This document shows positions 1-9,000 of a DNA stretch of 64,000 bases, piece by piece (position 1 is the first letter of the stretch; every line of letters starts with the position of its first letter). Source of the DNA: Pseudoroseicyclus tamaricis. Lineage in GTDB: Bacteria; Pseudomonadota; Alphaproteobacteria; Rhodobacterales; Rhodobacteraceae. The translations under genes were made by a program, and so were the position numbers. The notes under the pieces were generated by a model, which was given only the letters and a program-made list of their open reading frames with translations, did no database searches and was not told the origin of the DNA. The DNA lies in NCBI RefSeq assembly GCF_012070395.1, contig NZ_JAAFYS010000002.1, forward strand, positions 868,001 to 932,000. Reading direction: 5' to 3'.

Positions 1-69
1 GCCGACGAAGTGGATCGGGCCGATATCGAGCGGCAGTTTGGTGGCAGCGGCCATGAGCGTTCCGTCCAT
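1..69 (-). CDS. murC: UDP-N-acetylmuramate--L-alanine ligase, N-terminal fragment
   Basis: Only the first 23 codons lie in the window; the gene runs off the left edge. The peptide includes AAATKLPLDIGPIHFVG, the characteristic MurC N-terminus leading into the nucleotide-binding glycine loop. MurC adds L-alanine to UDP-MurNAc in cytoplasmic peptidoglycan precursor synthesis. The ATG at 69 overlaps the murG stop by one base (TGATG), so the two are translationally coupled; an internal ATG at 54 (MAAATK) is an alternative start. Order ftsW-murG-murC is that of a classical dcw cluster. Confidence 0.88.
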   Translation of the reverse strand, partial: MDGTLMAAATKLPLDIGPIHFVG

Positions 70-1175
70 CAGTTTTTCCCTTGTTGGCCCCCGGCGAGGC
101 GTTCGACAAGCTCGGCAAGCCGCTCCGCCGCGTCGGGCCTGCCGAGCGAGAGGGCGGCGCGCGCCATGGTGCTGGCCGGTTCCGGCCCGGCGAGCAGCAC
201 CTCCAGCCGGGCGGTGAGAGCCTCGGCCGTCAGGTCCCGCTCCTGCATCACCTCCGCCGCGCCGGCGCTGACGAGGCCGCAGGCATTCGCCGTCTGCTCG
301 TCACGCGCGGCGGCGGCGTAGGGGATGAAGATCGCGGGGCGGCCGATAGTGGTGAGGTCGGCGACGGTGGAGGCGCCGGAGCGGGCGATGACCAGCTGCG
401 CCGCGCTCATCCGCTCCGGCACGTCGTCGAAGAAGGGGGTGACGGTCGCGAGGAGACCGGCCTTGGCATAGAAGCTCTTGACCCGATCGACATCCTCCGG
501 CCGCGCCTGGTGAGAGATGTCGAGCTGCCCGCGCATCGCTTCCGGCAGCGCCGCCAGCGCCCCCGGCACGACATCGGAGAGGACACGCGCGCCCTGGCTG
601 CCGCCGAGGATCAAGAGGCGCAGCGGCCCCTCGGCCCCGGGGGCCTTGTAGGCCGCGCCGGCCTTGGCGCGGATGGCGCTGCGCACCGGGTTGCCGATGT
701 GGAGCGCCTCGGCGCCGCCCGGCACCTCGGTCGGCCATGTGCCGCAGGCGATGACGGGCACGCGGCGGGCGAAGAGCTGGTTCACTTTGCCGAGGACGCC
801 GTTCTGCTCATGGATCAGCCGGGGCAGGCCCAGCGCCACGGCGGCGCTCATGGCGGGGATCGCCGGGTAGCCGCCGAATCCGGCGACGAGCGCCGGACGG
901 TCGGCCCGCATGGCACGGATCGTCCCCGCCACGCCGCCCGCGATGCGGAAGGGCACTGCCACCTTCGCCGCCGCCCCGCCGCGCGCGAAGGTGGCGCTCG
1001 CCGCCACCTGCCGCTCGACCGCGTCGGGGAAGCCGCCGGCATAGCGGGCGCCGCGCGCATCGGTGGACAGGCGCACCCGCCAGCCGCGCGCCAGCATCTC
1101 CTCTGCCAGCGCCTGCGCGGGGAACATGTGCCCGCCGGTCCCCCCGGCGGCGATGACGAGGAGCGGGGCTCTCAA
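69..1175 (-). CDS. murG: MurG, lipid II-forming GlcNAc transferase
   Basis: 368 residues, normal for the family. MurG transfers GlcNAc from UDP-GlcNAc to lipid I on the inner face of the cytoplasmic membrane, giving lipid II. The N-terminal domain opens with the glycine loop [18 protein letters not shown]. The C-terminal UDP-sugar half shows [15 protein letters not shown] near the middle and [20 protein letters not shown] near the end, followed by the acceptor-side signature around IPYA. The start at 1175 forms an ATGA overlap with the ftsW stop, and the stop overlaps the murC start, so all three genes read as one operon. Confidence 0.95.
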   Translation of the reverse strand: MRAPLLVIAAGGTGGHMFPAQALAEEMLARGWRVRLSTDARGARYAGGFPDAVERQVAASATFARGGAAAKVAVPFRIAGGVAGTIRAMRADRPALVAGFGGYPAIPAMSAAVALGLPRLIHEQNGVLGKVNQLFARRVPVIACGTWPTEVPGGAEALHIGNPVRSAIRAKAGAAYKAPGAEGPLRLLILGGSQGARVLSDVVPGALAALPEAMRGQLDISHQARPEDVDRVKSFYAKAGLLATVTPFFDDVPERMSAAQLVIARSGASTVADLTTIGRPAIFIPYAAAARDEQTANACGLVSAGAAEVMQERDLTAEALTARLEVLLAGPEPASTMARAALSLGRPDAAERLAELVERLAGGQQGKN

Positions 1176-2335
1176 CGGCCCCGCCCGAAGATGTCCGACA
1201 TGCCGCCCTGCGGCCGGGTGCGCGTGAAGGCCAGGAGCATCCCCACCGCGAGGCCGGCCGCGAGGACGGACGAGCCACCGTTGGAAACGAAGGGCAGCGT
1301 CATGCCCTTGGCGGGCAGCAGGCGGACGGCCACGCCCATGTTGATCATCGCCTGTACGCCGAAGGCGCAGGCGAGGCCCGTGCCGGCGAGGCGGATGAAG
1401 GGGTCACGCTCCTTCGTCAGGCGGAAGAGCGAGCGCAGGGTGACGAAGAGGAAGAGCGCGATGATGGCGAGGACGAGCACCAGCCCGTATTCCTCCGCCG
1501 CCACGGCGATGATGAAGTCGGTATGGGCATCGGGCAGCGACCACTTCACCTGCCCCTCGCCGACACCGACGCCAAAGAAGCCGCCCTCGCGGATGGCGTT
1601 GGTGGCGTAGCCGATCTGGGTCGTGGGGTCGACCTCGGCGGCGAGGAAGCCGTCAATCCGCCGGGCGAAGTGCTCCGACGAGTTGTAGGCGACGATGCCG
1701 GCGCCGACGACGAGCCCGAAGATCGAGAAGATCAGCACCATCGAGGCGCCGGAAACGAAGTACATCACGCCCCAGGAGAAGAGCACGAGGCAGGCCTGCC
1801 CGAAATCCGGCTGGATGACGAGGAGGCCGGCCACGAGCACGGCCACGATGAAGCTCCACATCCGGCCGGGCGGCCCACCCACCTCCTGCCCCGCCGCCAT
1901 CAGCCAGGCGCACAGGACGACGAAGACGGGCTTGAGGAACTCCGACGGCTGGAAGGAGGCGAAGCCGAGCGAGTACCAGCGTGTCGCGCCCTTGCCGAAG
2001 TCGGTGCCGAAGAAGGGCAGCATGGCGAGCGCGATGAAGGAGGCAAGGAAGGCCAGCACGGCGAGGCGGCGGATGAGCAGCGGCGTCATCATCGAGGTGA
2101 CGAACATGATGGCGATCGCCAGACCGCCGAACATCGCCTGCCGGGTGACGTAGTAGAAGGGGTCGAGCCCGTTGCGCTCCGCCAGCGGCGGAGAGGCGGC
2201 GAGCCCGAGCAGCATGCCGAGGCCGAAGAGCCCCAGGATCCCCGCCATGGAGAACTTGTCGATCGTCCGCCACCAGCGCGGAAGAACGGGATCGCCGGCC
2301 CGAACGGGGGCCGCACCGTAGACCATCTCTGTCAT
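1172..2335 (-). CDS. ftsW: FtsW, SEDS-family septal peptidoglycan polymerase
   Basis: 387 residues from the ATG at 2335 ([15 protein letters not shown]). The frame stays open upstream to 2596, but that extension translates an intergenic repeat (SSGQKY), so it was not used. Many hydrophobic helices are visible, with SEDS hallmarks: [22 protein letters not shown] and the late loop [14 protein letters not shown]. FtsW polymerises lipid II at the division septum with its cognate PBP. It is coupled to murG by ATGA. A near ATG (MVYG) is a second possible start. Confidence 0.93.
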   Translation of the reverse strand: MTEMVYGAAPVRAGDPVLPRWWRTIDKFSMAGILGLFGLGMLLGLAASPPLAERNGLDPFYYVTRQAMFGGLAIAIMFVTSMMTPLLIRRLAVLAFLASFIALAMLPFFGTDFGKGATRWYSLGFASFQPSEFLKPVFVVLCAWLMAAGQEVGGPPGRMWSFIVAVLVAGLLVIQPDFGQACLVLFSWGVMYFVSGASMVLIFSIFGLVVGAGIVAYNSSEHFARRIDGFLAAEVDPTTQIGYATNAIREGGFFGVGVGEGQVKWSLPDAHTDFIIAVAAEEYGLVLVLAIIALFLFVTLRSLFRLTKERDPFIRLAGTGLACAFGVQAMINMGVAVRLLPAKGMTLPFVSNGGSSVLAAGLAVGMLLAFTRTRPQGGMSDIFGRGR

Positions 2336-2476
2336 GACGTACCGCTGCCTCGAAGGTGCCCGTTTGCCGGGTCTGCCAAGGAGTCTAACGGCTTCGAATC
2401 GCGCTGGCCAGTCTTTTGCGGGCCCTGTTGCACGGCGGCCGCAGGAACCCGCCGGGAGGGCGGGGTGGAGAGCTGC

Positions 2477-2523
2477 GCGGGGGCCAGCCCCCGCACCCCC
2501 GAGGTATTTCTGGCCAGATGAAA
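2477..2523 (+). repeat. CTGGCCAGAAATAC-type intergenic repeat, copy 1
   Basis: Between ftsW and the aminotransferase. A GGGGGCCAGCCCCC hairpin is followed by CACCCCCGAGGTATTTC and TGGCCAGATGAAA. It is the reverse complement of the element at 13201-13250. The rest of the 296-bp gap (2336-2631) is GC-rich with no gene seen; the aminotransferase promoter should lie here but none is obvious. Confidence 0.7.
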
Positions 2524-2631
2524 GGGGGGCGGGGGGCGCATAGGGCGGCCGGGGATCGCGCGCGGGCCCAGTGGAGGCCCGAACGGCGAGCCCCATTGCC
2601 CCCGGGCCGCGCTCCCGCTTATCTCGCGCCC

Positions 2632-3747
2632 ATGTCCGACGATCCGCGCCTCGCCCCGCTTGCCGCCTCGCTCCCTGCCACCGTGCCCTTCACCGGCCCC
2701 GAGGCGCTGGAGCGCCTCCGCGGCCGGCCCTTCCGCGCCCGGCTCGGCGCCAACGAGAGCGTCTTCGGCCCCTCGCCCAAGGCCATCGCCGCCATGGAGG
2801 CGGCGGCGCGGGAGATCTGGAAATACGGCGACAGCGCCTCCCATGACCTCCGCCACGCGCTGGCGGCCCATCACGGGGTGGCGCCGGAGAACATCGTCGT
2901 CGGCGCCGGGATCGACGGCCTCCTCGGCTCGACCGTGCGCCTGTTCCTGGCGCCGGGAGAGGTCGCCGTCTCCTCCCTCGGCTCCTACCCGACCTTCGAC
3001 TTCCACGTCTCCGGCCATGGCGGGCGGGCGGAGAAGGTGCCGTTCCGGGACGACAGGGAGGACCCGGAGGCGCTGCTGGGCAAGGCCGAGGAGGTGGGGG
3101 CTAAGCTCATCTACCTCTCCAACCCCGACAACCCGATGGGCAGCTGGCACAGCGGCGCGGAGGTGGCGCGAATGGTCGCGCGGGTGCCGGAGGGGGCGCT
3201 TTTGATCCTCGACGAGGCCTACGTGGAGTTCGCGCCGGACGGCACGGCGGCGGAGGTGGACGTGGAGGACCCGAAGGTGCTGCGCTTCCGCACCTTCTCC
3301 AAGGCGCACGGCATGGCCGGGGCGCGGGTGGGCTACGCGCTGGGGCCGAGGCACATGATCCGGGTGTTCGAGAAGGTGCGCGACCACTTCGGCATGTCCC
3401 GCACCAGCCAGTCCGGGGCACTGGCGGCGCTGCAGGACGAGCTCTGGCTGACGCATGTGCGCGGAGAGGTGGCGGCGGCGCGCGAGCGCATCGCCGCCAT
3501 CGCCGCCGAGAACGGGCTGGGGGCCCTGCCCTCGGCGACGAACTTCGTGACGGTCGATTGCGGGGGCGACGGGGCGCTGGCGAAGGCGGTGCTGGAGGAG
3601 CTGGCGGCGCGGGACATCTTCGTTCGGATGCCCTTCGCGGCGCCGCAGAACCGCTGCATCCGCATCACCGCCGGCCGGCCGGAGGAGATGGACCTGCTGG
3701 CGACGCTGCTCCCCGAAGCGCTGGCGGCGGCCCGGGCGCGGGGTTGA
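2632..3747 (+). CDS. HisC-family PLP-dependent aminotransferase (fold type I)
   Basis: 371 residues from the ATG at 2632; the longer open frame upstream translates intergenic repeat. Fold-type-I hallmarks are present: YLSNPDNPMG (cofactor/substrate Asn about residue 164), LDEAYVEF with the PLP-nitrogen Asp about 194, and TFSKAHGMAGARVGY with the Schiff-base Lys about 224. A C-terminal Arg region (QNRCIRITAGRPEEM) would bind the substrate carboxylate. Closest in pattern to histidinol-phosphate aminotransferases, but no his genes adjoin, so the substrate could be another amino or keto acid. Confidence 0.85.
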   Translation: MSDDPRLAPLAASLPATVPFTGPEALERLRGRPFRARLGANESVFGPSPKAIAAMEAAAREIWKYGDSASHDLRHALAAHHGVAPENIVVGAGIDGLLGSTVRLFLAPGEVAVSSLGSYPTFDFHVSGHGGRAEKVPFRDDREDPEALLGKAEEVGAKLIYLSNPDNPMGSWHSGAEVARMVARVPEGALLILDEAYVEFAPDGTAAEVDVEDPKVLRFRTFSKAHGMAGARVGYALGPRHMIRVFEKVRDHFGMSRTSQSGALAALQDELWLTHVRGEVAAARERIAAIAAENGLGALPSATNFVTVDCGGDGALAKAVLEELAARDIFVRMPFAAPQNRCIRITAGRPEEMDLLATLLPEALAAARARG

Positions 3748-3773
3748 GGGGGGCGCTCTTGGCGGGGCGGGAT

Positions 3774-3797
3774 GGTGGGTTACAAACCCACCCTACG
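3774..3797. repeat. GGTGGGTT/AACCCACC palindrome, copy 1
   Basis: Reads GGTGGGTTACAAACCCACC followed by CTACG. First of seven copies in the window; bounds the left side of the GC-rich module at 3850-4003. Confidence 0.8.
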
Positions 3798-3849
3798 AGA
3801 ACTTGAAAAGAACCGGACCGTCCGCCTTCCCTCCCAGACATCGCCGCTC

Positions 3850-4003
3850 GGTCCCCCGCGCGGAATCAAGGCCGCAGGCCGCCGCGCGAGCGCCGGCCCG
3901 TCCCCGCGGGCTGGCGCTCTGGCTGGGCTTGGTGCTTCGCTCGGGCCGGGGAGGGGTTCGGCAGGCATAAAGCGCGCCGCACAGCAGTTGGAGCGCCACC
4001 CCA
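3850..4003 (+). repeat. Long GC-rich intergenic module, copy L1
   Basis: Contains GCGAGCGCCGGCCCG and CGGGCTGGCGCTC (arms of a long hairpin), then GGCATAAAGCGCGCCGCA and GAGCGCCACCCCAC. The same blocks recur in the same order in L2 directly downstream, so 3748-4340 is a tandem direct duplication with no gene. Short frames through it (for example translating to ARAPARG.GPA) are repeat translations, not genes. Confidence 0.75.
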
Positions 4004-4045
4004 CGGACCGGCGTGCGACCGAGGCGCTTGTGGCAGGCCGGGAAT

Positions 4046-4069
4046 GGTGGGTTGGAAACCCACCCTACG
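4046..4069. repeat. GGTGGGTT/AACCCACC palindrome, copy 2
   Basis: GGTGGGTTGGAAACCCACC plus CTACG; lies between modules L1 and L2 and so bounds both. Confidence 0.8.
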
Positions 4070-4107
4070 GGGGCTCGCTCGCGGCGAGGGCTCCGGTGAC
4101 CCCGCCG

Positions 4108-4263
4108 CCGCTCTTTCCCCCGGGCGGAATCAAGCCGCAGGCCGCCGCGCGAGCGCCGGCCCGTCCCCGCGGGCTGGCGCTCTGGCTGGGCTTGGTGCTC
4201 AGCGGGCCGCCGGGACGGGTTTGGCTGGCATAAAGCGCGCCGCACCCGCGTCGGAGCGCCACC
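4108..4263 (+). repeat. Long GC-rich intergenic module, copy L2
   Basis: Direct repeat of L1: GCGGAATCAAG, the CGCGCGAGCGCCGGCCCG / CGGGCTGGCGCTC hairpin arms, GGCATAAAGCGCGCCGCA and GAGCGCCACCCCAC follow in the same order. Identity is near-complete over about 75 bp of the hairpin core. Confidence 0.75.
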
Positions 4264-4340
4264 CCACGGGCCGGCGTGTGAGGGCAGCGCTTCTGGAAGC
4301 GCCTCCCCGCTTCAGCGGGGCGACAACGCCCCCCGCCCCT

Positions 4341-5510
4341 TCAGGCCCGCGCGATCACGTCCATCGCCGCGTCCAGGCCGCCCTGCCCATGCGGGATGTC
4401 GAGGGCCTTCAATCCGGCGCCGATGCAGCCGAGCACGCCCAGCACCATGTGGGCGTTGACGTGGCCCATGTGGCCGATGCGGAAGAAGCCGGCCGGCACC
4501 TCCGCGCCGAGGCCGATGCCCAGCGTCACGCCCGCCTGCTGCTCGACGAAACGGCGCAGGCGCTGGCCGTTGTCGCCGCCCGCCTCGACCGTCGTCACCG
4601 ACCAGGCTCGGTCCGCCCGCTCCGGCACCGTGGGGCGCAGGGCGCCGCCGATGTCCCAGGCCTCCAGCGCCGCCCAGATCGCCTCAGACAGCACGCGGTG
4701 ACGACGCCAGACGTTCTCCAGCCCCTCCTCGAAGATCATGTCGAGCGCGGCACGCAGCCCGTAGAGATGGTGCGTCGGCGCCGTCCCCCCGAAGTGCTGG
4801 AAGAAGATCTCCGGATGCGCCCGGGCCCGCCAGTCCCAGTAGATGCTGGCGGCATCCCCGCGCTGCGCCGCCTCGGCGCGCGGGCCGAAGAAGACGAAGG
4901 CGAGGCCCGGCGGCGTCATCAGCCCCTTCTGGCAGCCGGCGGTGACCACGTCGGCGCCCGAAGCGTCCATCTCGAAGCGGTCGCAGCCGAGGGAGGCCAT
5001 GCAGTCCACCATCAGGAGCGCCTCGCTCCCCGCCGCATCGATTGCGGCGCGGATGGGGGCGATGTCCGTCTTCACGCTTGTCGCCGTGTCCACCTGGCAG
5101 ACGAGCACGGCGCGGTAGGGGCCTTTCGCGCGCAGATGCGCCTCCACCTGGGCGGGGTCGACCGGCTGGCCCCAGGGGAAGCGGATATGCTCCACCTCGG
5201 CCCCCAGCCGCGCCGCCGTCTCGCCCCAGCCGATGCCGAAGCGGCCCGTCGCCAGCACCAGCACCTTGTCGCCGGGGGCGATCACGTTGGCGAGCGAGGC
5301 CTCCCACGCGGCATGGCCGTTGCCGATATAGATCGCGACGTTGTGGGCGGTGCCGACGACGCGGGCGAGATCGGGTTTCAGCCGCGCCACCATGTCGTGC
5401 AGCTCGCCCTCGTAGATATTGGGGGCGGCCATGTGCATGGCGCCGAGCACCCGCTCGGGCATGACGGAGGGGCCGGGAATGGCGAGGTAGGTGCGGCCGT
5501 TGGCAAGCAT
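4341..5510 (-). CDS. Class V PLP aminotransferase (alanine/serine-glyoxylate type)
   Basis: 389 residues. The N-terminus YLAIPGPSVMPERVLGAM has the PGP motif of the serine-glyoxylate / alanine-glyoxylate / phosphoserine branch of class V aminotransferases. IGNGHAAWEASLANV is the cofactor-phosphate loop, LMVDCMASLGCDRFEMD carries the PLP-pyridine Asp, and TAGCQKGLMTPPG supplies the Schiff-base Lys (about residue 195). The C-terminal domain contains FRIGHMGHVN, typical of the glyoxylate branch. Likely converts glyoxylate plus an amino acid to glycine, but the exact donor cannot be read. No operon partner; downstream are the repeats at 3.77-4.29 kb. Confidence 0.85.
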   Translation of the reverse strand: MLANGRTYLAIPGPSVMPERVLGAMHMAAPNIYEGELHDMVARLKPDLARVVGTAHNVAIYIGNGHAAWEASLANVIAPGDKVLVLATGRFGIGWGETAARLGAEVEHIRFPWGQPVDPAQVEAHLRAKGPYRAVLVCQVDTATSVKTDIAPIRAAIDAAGSEALLMVDCMASLGCDRFEMDASGADVVTAGCQKGLMTPPGLAFVFFGPRAEAAQRGDAASIYWDWRARAHPEIFFQHFGGTAPTHHLYGLRAALDMIFEEGLENVWRRHRVLSEAIWAALEAWDIGGALRPTVPERADRAWSVTTVEAGGDNGQRLRRFVEQQAGVTLGIGLGAEVPAGFFRIGHMGHVNAHMVLGVLGCIGAGLKALDIPHGQGGLDAAMDVIARA

Positions 5511-5657
5511 GGGATCGTCCGGTGTTGGAGTGCGCGGACCGGTTACGCCGCCCCCGGCGCCCGGTCAATAAAGGGCACCCGGAAGGACACAGGAGAGGAG
5601 ACGTGGCGCGGGCGCTCGCTTGCCCTGCCCGCCCAGTCCCGATAGGCGAAAGAGCTG

Positions 5658-6362
5658 ATGGAAAAGCCGACGAACACCCTGCCGGAGAGCGCCGAGAGCG
5701 CGCCCGAGACCGCCACCGGCGCTCCCGTGCCGGATGTGGTGCCGCATGCGGGCGAGCCCTTCGCCCCCACCTTCCGGCACCGGTGGAAATACGCGATGGC
5801 CGACCATGCCATCCTCCGCCGGCACTGGCGCAACTTCAAGGAATTCGCCCCTGGCGCCTACCGCTCCAACCACCCCACCGTAGCGCGGCTGGCGGAGTAC
5901 AAGGCGCAGGGCATCCGCTCCGTCCTGTGCCTCCGGGGCGCGCCGCCGAGCGCCGCCTTCCGCATCGAGGCCGCCGCCTGCGCCGAGCTGGGGCTGACGC
6001 TCTGGACGACGCCGCTGCGCGCCCGCAAGGCGCCGCCGGTGGAGGCGGTGCTGCGGGCCTTCGAGATCTTCCGCCGGATCGACAAGCCCTTCCTCCTCCA
6101 CTGCAAGAGCGGGGCGGACAGGGCCGGCTTCGGCTCGGCGCTCTATCTCCTCCACCTCGGCCGCCCGGTCGAGGAAGCGCAGGCGCAGCTGTCGTGGAAG
6201 CACTGGCACATCCGCCGCGGCCCGACGGCGGTGCTCGATGCCGTCCTCGATCTCTACGCGCAGGACGCCGCACAAATCGGCCCCGAGGAGTGGTTCGCCA
6301 CCCGCTATGATCCCGTCGCCATCCAGGCCGCCTTCGAGCGCGGCGAGCTGGCCTACAGATGA
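5658..6362 (+). CDS. Protein tyrosine / dual-specificity phosphatase-like protein
   Basis: 234 residues, cytoplasmic. The cysteine-phosphatase signature HCx5R is intact as LLHCKSGADRAG (His148, Cys149, Arg155). An upstream region (GIRSVLCLRGAPPS) matches the beta strand before the general-acid loop. The sequence between residues 45 and 70 (RHWRNFKEFAPGAYRSNHP) resembles bacterial DSP-like phosphatases. The stop overlaps the start of the ABC transporter (ATGA), so it is the first gene of a three-gene operon with the transporter and ygfZ. Substrate (protein, lipid or inositol phosphate) unknown. Confidence 0.82.
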   Translation: MEKPTNTLPESAESAPETATGAPVPDVVPHAGEPFAPTFRHRWKYAMADHAILRRHWRNFKEFAPGAYRSNHPTVARLAEYKAQGIRSVLCLRGAPPSAAFRIEAAACAELGLTLWTTPLRARKAPPVEAVLRAFEIFRRIDKPFLLHCKSGADRAGFGSALYLLHLGRPVEEAQAQLSWKHWHIRRGPTAVLDAVLDLYAQDAAQIGPEEWFATRYDPVAIQAAFERGELAYR

Positions 6363-8140
6363 GCCCCGCCGGCCAGAGCCCGGACCGCCGCCCCCCGCGG
6401 GAGGAGAGCGGCGGACGCTGGCTCTGGCGCGCGGCCCTCGGCCGGCACTGGAAGATGGCGGGGCTGGCGCTGATCACCATGGCGGTCGAGGGCGCGGCGC
6501 TCGGCGCGCTCGCCAAGCTCATCCAGCCGATGTTCGACCAGGTGCTCGTCGGCGGTGACACCGGCGCGCTGGCCCTCGTCGCCGGCGGCGTGCTCGGCGT
6601 CTTCCTCCTGCGCGCCGCCGCCACACTCGGCCAGCGGCTGGCGATGACGCAGGTCTCCGAGCGGGTGATGGCGGAGCTTCGGGGCAAGCTCTTCGCCCAC
6701 CTGATGAGCCTCGACATGGCCTTCCACCATGGCCACCCGCCCGGCAACCTGATCGAGCGGGTGCAGGGGGATGTCACGCAGCTCGGGGCTTCCGTCCAGC
6801 AGCTGGCGACGGGGCTGGGGCGCGACGTCATCGCGGTGCTCGTCCTCTTCGGCGTCGCCCTCAGCGTCGACTGGCGCTGGACGGTCGTGGCCCTCGCCGG
6901 CACGCCACTCTTGGTGCTGCCCGCCATCCTCGCGCAGCGCTACGTGCGCCGCCGCGTGCGGGAGGCGCGGGAGGCGGCGGGCAACATGTCCACCCGGCTC
7001 GACGAGGCGCTGCACGGCATCGCGCAGGTCAAACTCGGCGGGCTGGAGGGTTACCAGATCGCCCGCTTCGGGCGCGCCAATGCCGAGAAGGCGCGCGCCG
7101 CGCTCCGCGCCGCCGGCGGGCAGGCGGCGATCCCGGGGCTGCTCGACATCATGAGCGGCATCGGCTTCTTCCTCGTCCTGTGGTTCGCGGGCCGGCAGAT
7201 CATCGCCGGCGAGCGGACGGTGGGCGAGTTCATGTCCTTCTTCGCCGCCATCTCGCTGGCCTTCGAGCCGCTCCGCCGGCTGGGGAACCTCTCCGGCCTC
7301 TGGCAGGCGGCGTCGGCTTCCATCGACCGGGTGCGGGAGCTCTTCTCCACCGAGCCCACCATCCGAGACCGGCCGGAGCCTGTACCCGGCGCCCCCCTGC
7401 CCGAGGGCGCGCCGGAGATTCGCTTCGAGGAGGTCTCGCTCTCTTACGGCGACATGCCCGCGCTCTCCTCCGTCAGCTTCACGGCCGAGGCAGGCAAGAC
7501 GACGGCGCTCGTCGGGGCCTCCGGCGCCGGGAAAAGCACGATCTTCAACGTGCTGACCCGCCTCGTCGAGCCGCAGGGGGGCCGGGTGCTCCTCGGCGGC
7601 ACCGACGTGACCGCCCTGCCCCTCGCTGAGCTGCGCCGCCTCTTCGCCGTCGTCACGCAGGAGGCGCTGCTCTTCGACGAGACCATCCACGAGAACATCG
7701 CCCTCGGCCGCGACGTGCCGCAGGCCGAGCTGGCTGAGGTGCTGGAAGCGGCGCATGTCGCCAGCTTCCTGCCCCGCCTCTCCCACGGCCTTCAAACGCA
7801 AGCCGGCCCCCGCGGCTCCGCCCTCTCCGGCGGGCAGCGCCAGCGCATCGCCATCGCCCGGGCGCTGCTGCGCGACGCGCCCGTCCTCCTCCTCGACGAG
7901 GCGACGAGCGCGCTCGACACCGGCACCGAGGCGCTGGTGCAGGAGGCGGTGGAGCGGCTCTCGGCCGGGCGCACCACGCTGGTCATCGCCCACCGCCTCT
8001 CCACCGTGCGCGGGGCGGACCGGATTGTGGTGATGCATGACGGCCGGGTGGTGGACGAGGGCACGCACGAGGCCCTCCTTGAACGCGGCGGCCGCTATGC
8101 CGACCTCTATGCCATGCAGTTTGCGGAGGACACGCCATGA
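6359..8140 (+). CDS. ABC exporter, fused permease and ATPase (MsbA-like)
   Basis: 593 residues: N-terminal six-helix exporter domain (about 25-320) followed by an ATPase domain. Walker A GASGAGKST is near residue 388, the signature is ALSGGQRQRIAIARALL, Walker B is VLLLDEATSALD and the switch His lies in LVIAHRLST. The half-transporter layout predicts a homodimer, most like MsbA or multidrug/lipid exporters. ATGA couples it to the phosphatase upstream and to ygfZ downstream. Lipid or drug export is inference; the substrate is not readable. Confidence 0.9.
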   Translation: MSPAGQSPDRRPPREESGGRWLWRAALGRHWKMAGLALITMAVEGAALGALAKLIQPMFDQVLVGGDTGALALVAGGVLGVFLLRAAATLGQRLAMTQVSERVMAELRGKLFAHLMSLDMAFHHGHPPGNLIERVQGDVTQLGASVQQLATGLGRDVIAVLVLFGVALSVDWRWTVVALAGTPLLVLPAILAQRYVRRRVREAREAAGNMSTRLDEALHGIAQVKLGGLEGYQIARFGRANAEKARAALRAAGGQAAIPGLLDIMSGIGFFLVLWFAGRQIIAGERTVGEFMSFFAAISLAFEPLRRLGNLSGLWQAASASIDRVRELFSTEPTIRDRPEPVPGAPLPEGAPEIRFEEVSLSYGDMPALSSVSFTAEAGKTTALVGASGAGKSTIFNVLTRLVEPQGGRVLLGGTDVTALPLAELRRLFAVVTQEALLFDETIHENIALGRDVPQAELAEVLEAAHVASFLPRLSHGLQTQAGPRGSALSGGQRQRIAIARALLRDAPVLLLDEATSALDTGTEALVQEAVERLSAGRTTLVIAHRLSTVRGADRIVVMHDGRVVDEGTHEALLERGGRYADLYAMQFAEDTP

Positions 8141-8871
8141 GAACCCTCATCAGCCTCACGGGCGAGGACCGGCTGGACTTCCTCCAGGGCCTCGTCACCA
8201 ACGATGTGCGCAAGCTGGCGGAGCGCGGCATCCTCTACGCCGCCCTGCTGACGCCGCAGGGCAAGCTGATCGCCGACTTCTTCCTCGTGGACCGGGGGGA
8301 TGAGATCCTGATCGACGTGGCGGAGGAGGCCGCGGCGCGGCTCTTCCAGAAGCTCTCCATGTACAAGCTCCGCTCGAAGGTGGCGCTGGCGGAGAGCCCG
8401 CTGACGGTCTCCCGCGGCACCGGGGAGGCCCCCGAGGGCGCCCTGCCCGACCCGCGCCACCCGGCGCTCGGCTGGCGGCTCTACGGCGAGGCGCAGGGCG
8501 ATGACGGCACCGACTGGGAGGCGCTGCGCGTCGCCCACCTCGTGCCCGAGACGGGCGTGGAGCTGACGGACGACACCTTCATCCTCGAGGCCGGCTTCGA
8601 GCGGCTGCACGGCGTCGATTTCCGCAAGGGCTGCTACGTCGGCCAAGAGGTGACGGCGCGGATGAAGCACAAGACGGAGCTGCGCAAGGGCCTCGCGCTC
8701 GTGGAGGTTGAGGGGCCCGCGGAGCCCGGCGCCGAGATCACCACCGAGGGCCGCCCCGCCGGCACCCTCCACACGATCTCCGGCCCCCGCGCCATCGCCT
8801 ACCTGCGCTTCGACCGCGCCACGGGCGAGATGCAGGCGGGCGACGCGGTGCTGCGCCGGGTGGAGGCCTAA
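8137..8871 (+). CDS. ygfZ: YgfZ/CAF17 folate-dependent Fe-S maturation protein
   Basis: 244 residues, on the short side for the family. The folate-binding aminomethyltransferase-like fold starts with SLTGEDRLDFLQGLVTNDV. The family signature KGCYVGQEVTAR with its conserved Cys is present about residues 164-175. YgfZ supports repair or assembly of a subset of iron-sulfur enzymes. The start overlaps the ABC transporter stop (ATGA). The coding region is followed within 8 bp by a repeat palindrome. Confidence 0.9.
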   Translation: MRTLISLTGEDRLDFLQGLVTNDVRKLAERGILYAALLTPQGKLIADFFLVDRGDEILIDVAEEAAARLFQKLSMYKLRSKVALAESPLTVSRGTGEAPEGALPDPRHPALGWRLYGEAQGDDGTDWEALRVAHLVPETGVELTDDTFILEAGFERLHGVDFRKGCYVGQEVTARMKHKTELRKGLALVEVEGPAEPGAEITTEGRPAGTLHTISGPRAIAYLRFDRATGEMQAGDAVLRRVEA

Positions 8872-8878
8872 CGACCTC

Positions 8879-8902
8879 GTACGGTGGGTTTTCAACCCAC
8901 CG
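8879..8902. repeat. GGTGGGTT/AACCCACC palindrome, copy 3
   Basis: GTACGGTGGGTTTTCAACCC, begins 7 bp after the ygfZ stop. First element of the repeat-filled gap 8872-9264, in which no gene is seen. Confidence 0.8.
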
Positions 8903-8960
8903 CCACCTGCCGCCGAAGAGCACAACGGCGGCGACCGGGCCACGAAAGCCGCAATGCCCT

Positions 8961-8984
8961 GTAGGGTGGGTTTCCAACCCACCA
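8961..8984. repeat. GGTGGGTT/AACCCACC palindrome, copy 4
   Basis: GTAGGGTGGGTTTCCAACCC; forms the left boundary of module L3. Confidence 0.8.
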
Positions 8985-9000
8985 CCCCGCCCGCAACCTC

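Noticed and set aside
2336-2596. N-terminal extension of FtsW up to 2596
   Set aside because: It translates the SSGQKY repeat and GC-rich intergenic DNA; the ATG at 2335 starts the family-like N-terminus.
3838-4245. Several 60-150 codon frames in the repeat region (VGWKPTLRG, ARAPARG patterns)
   Set aside because: The same peptides recur at each copy of the intergenic repeats on both strands; they are translations of repeat DNA.
4044-5645. Long open frame (over 500 codons) on the plus strand opposite the class V aminotransferase
   Set aside because: Arg/Ala/His/Gly-rich translation typical of antisense frames in high-GC DNA; the minus-strand gene has all PLP motifs.
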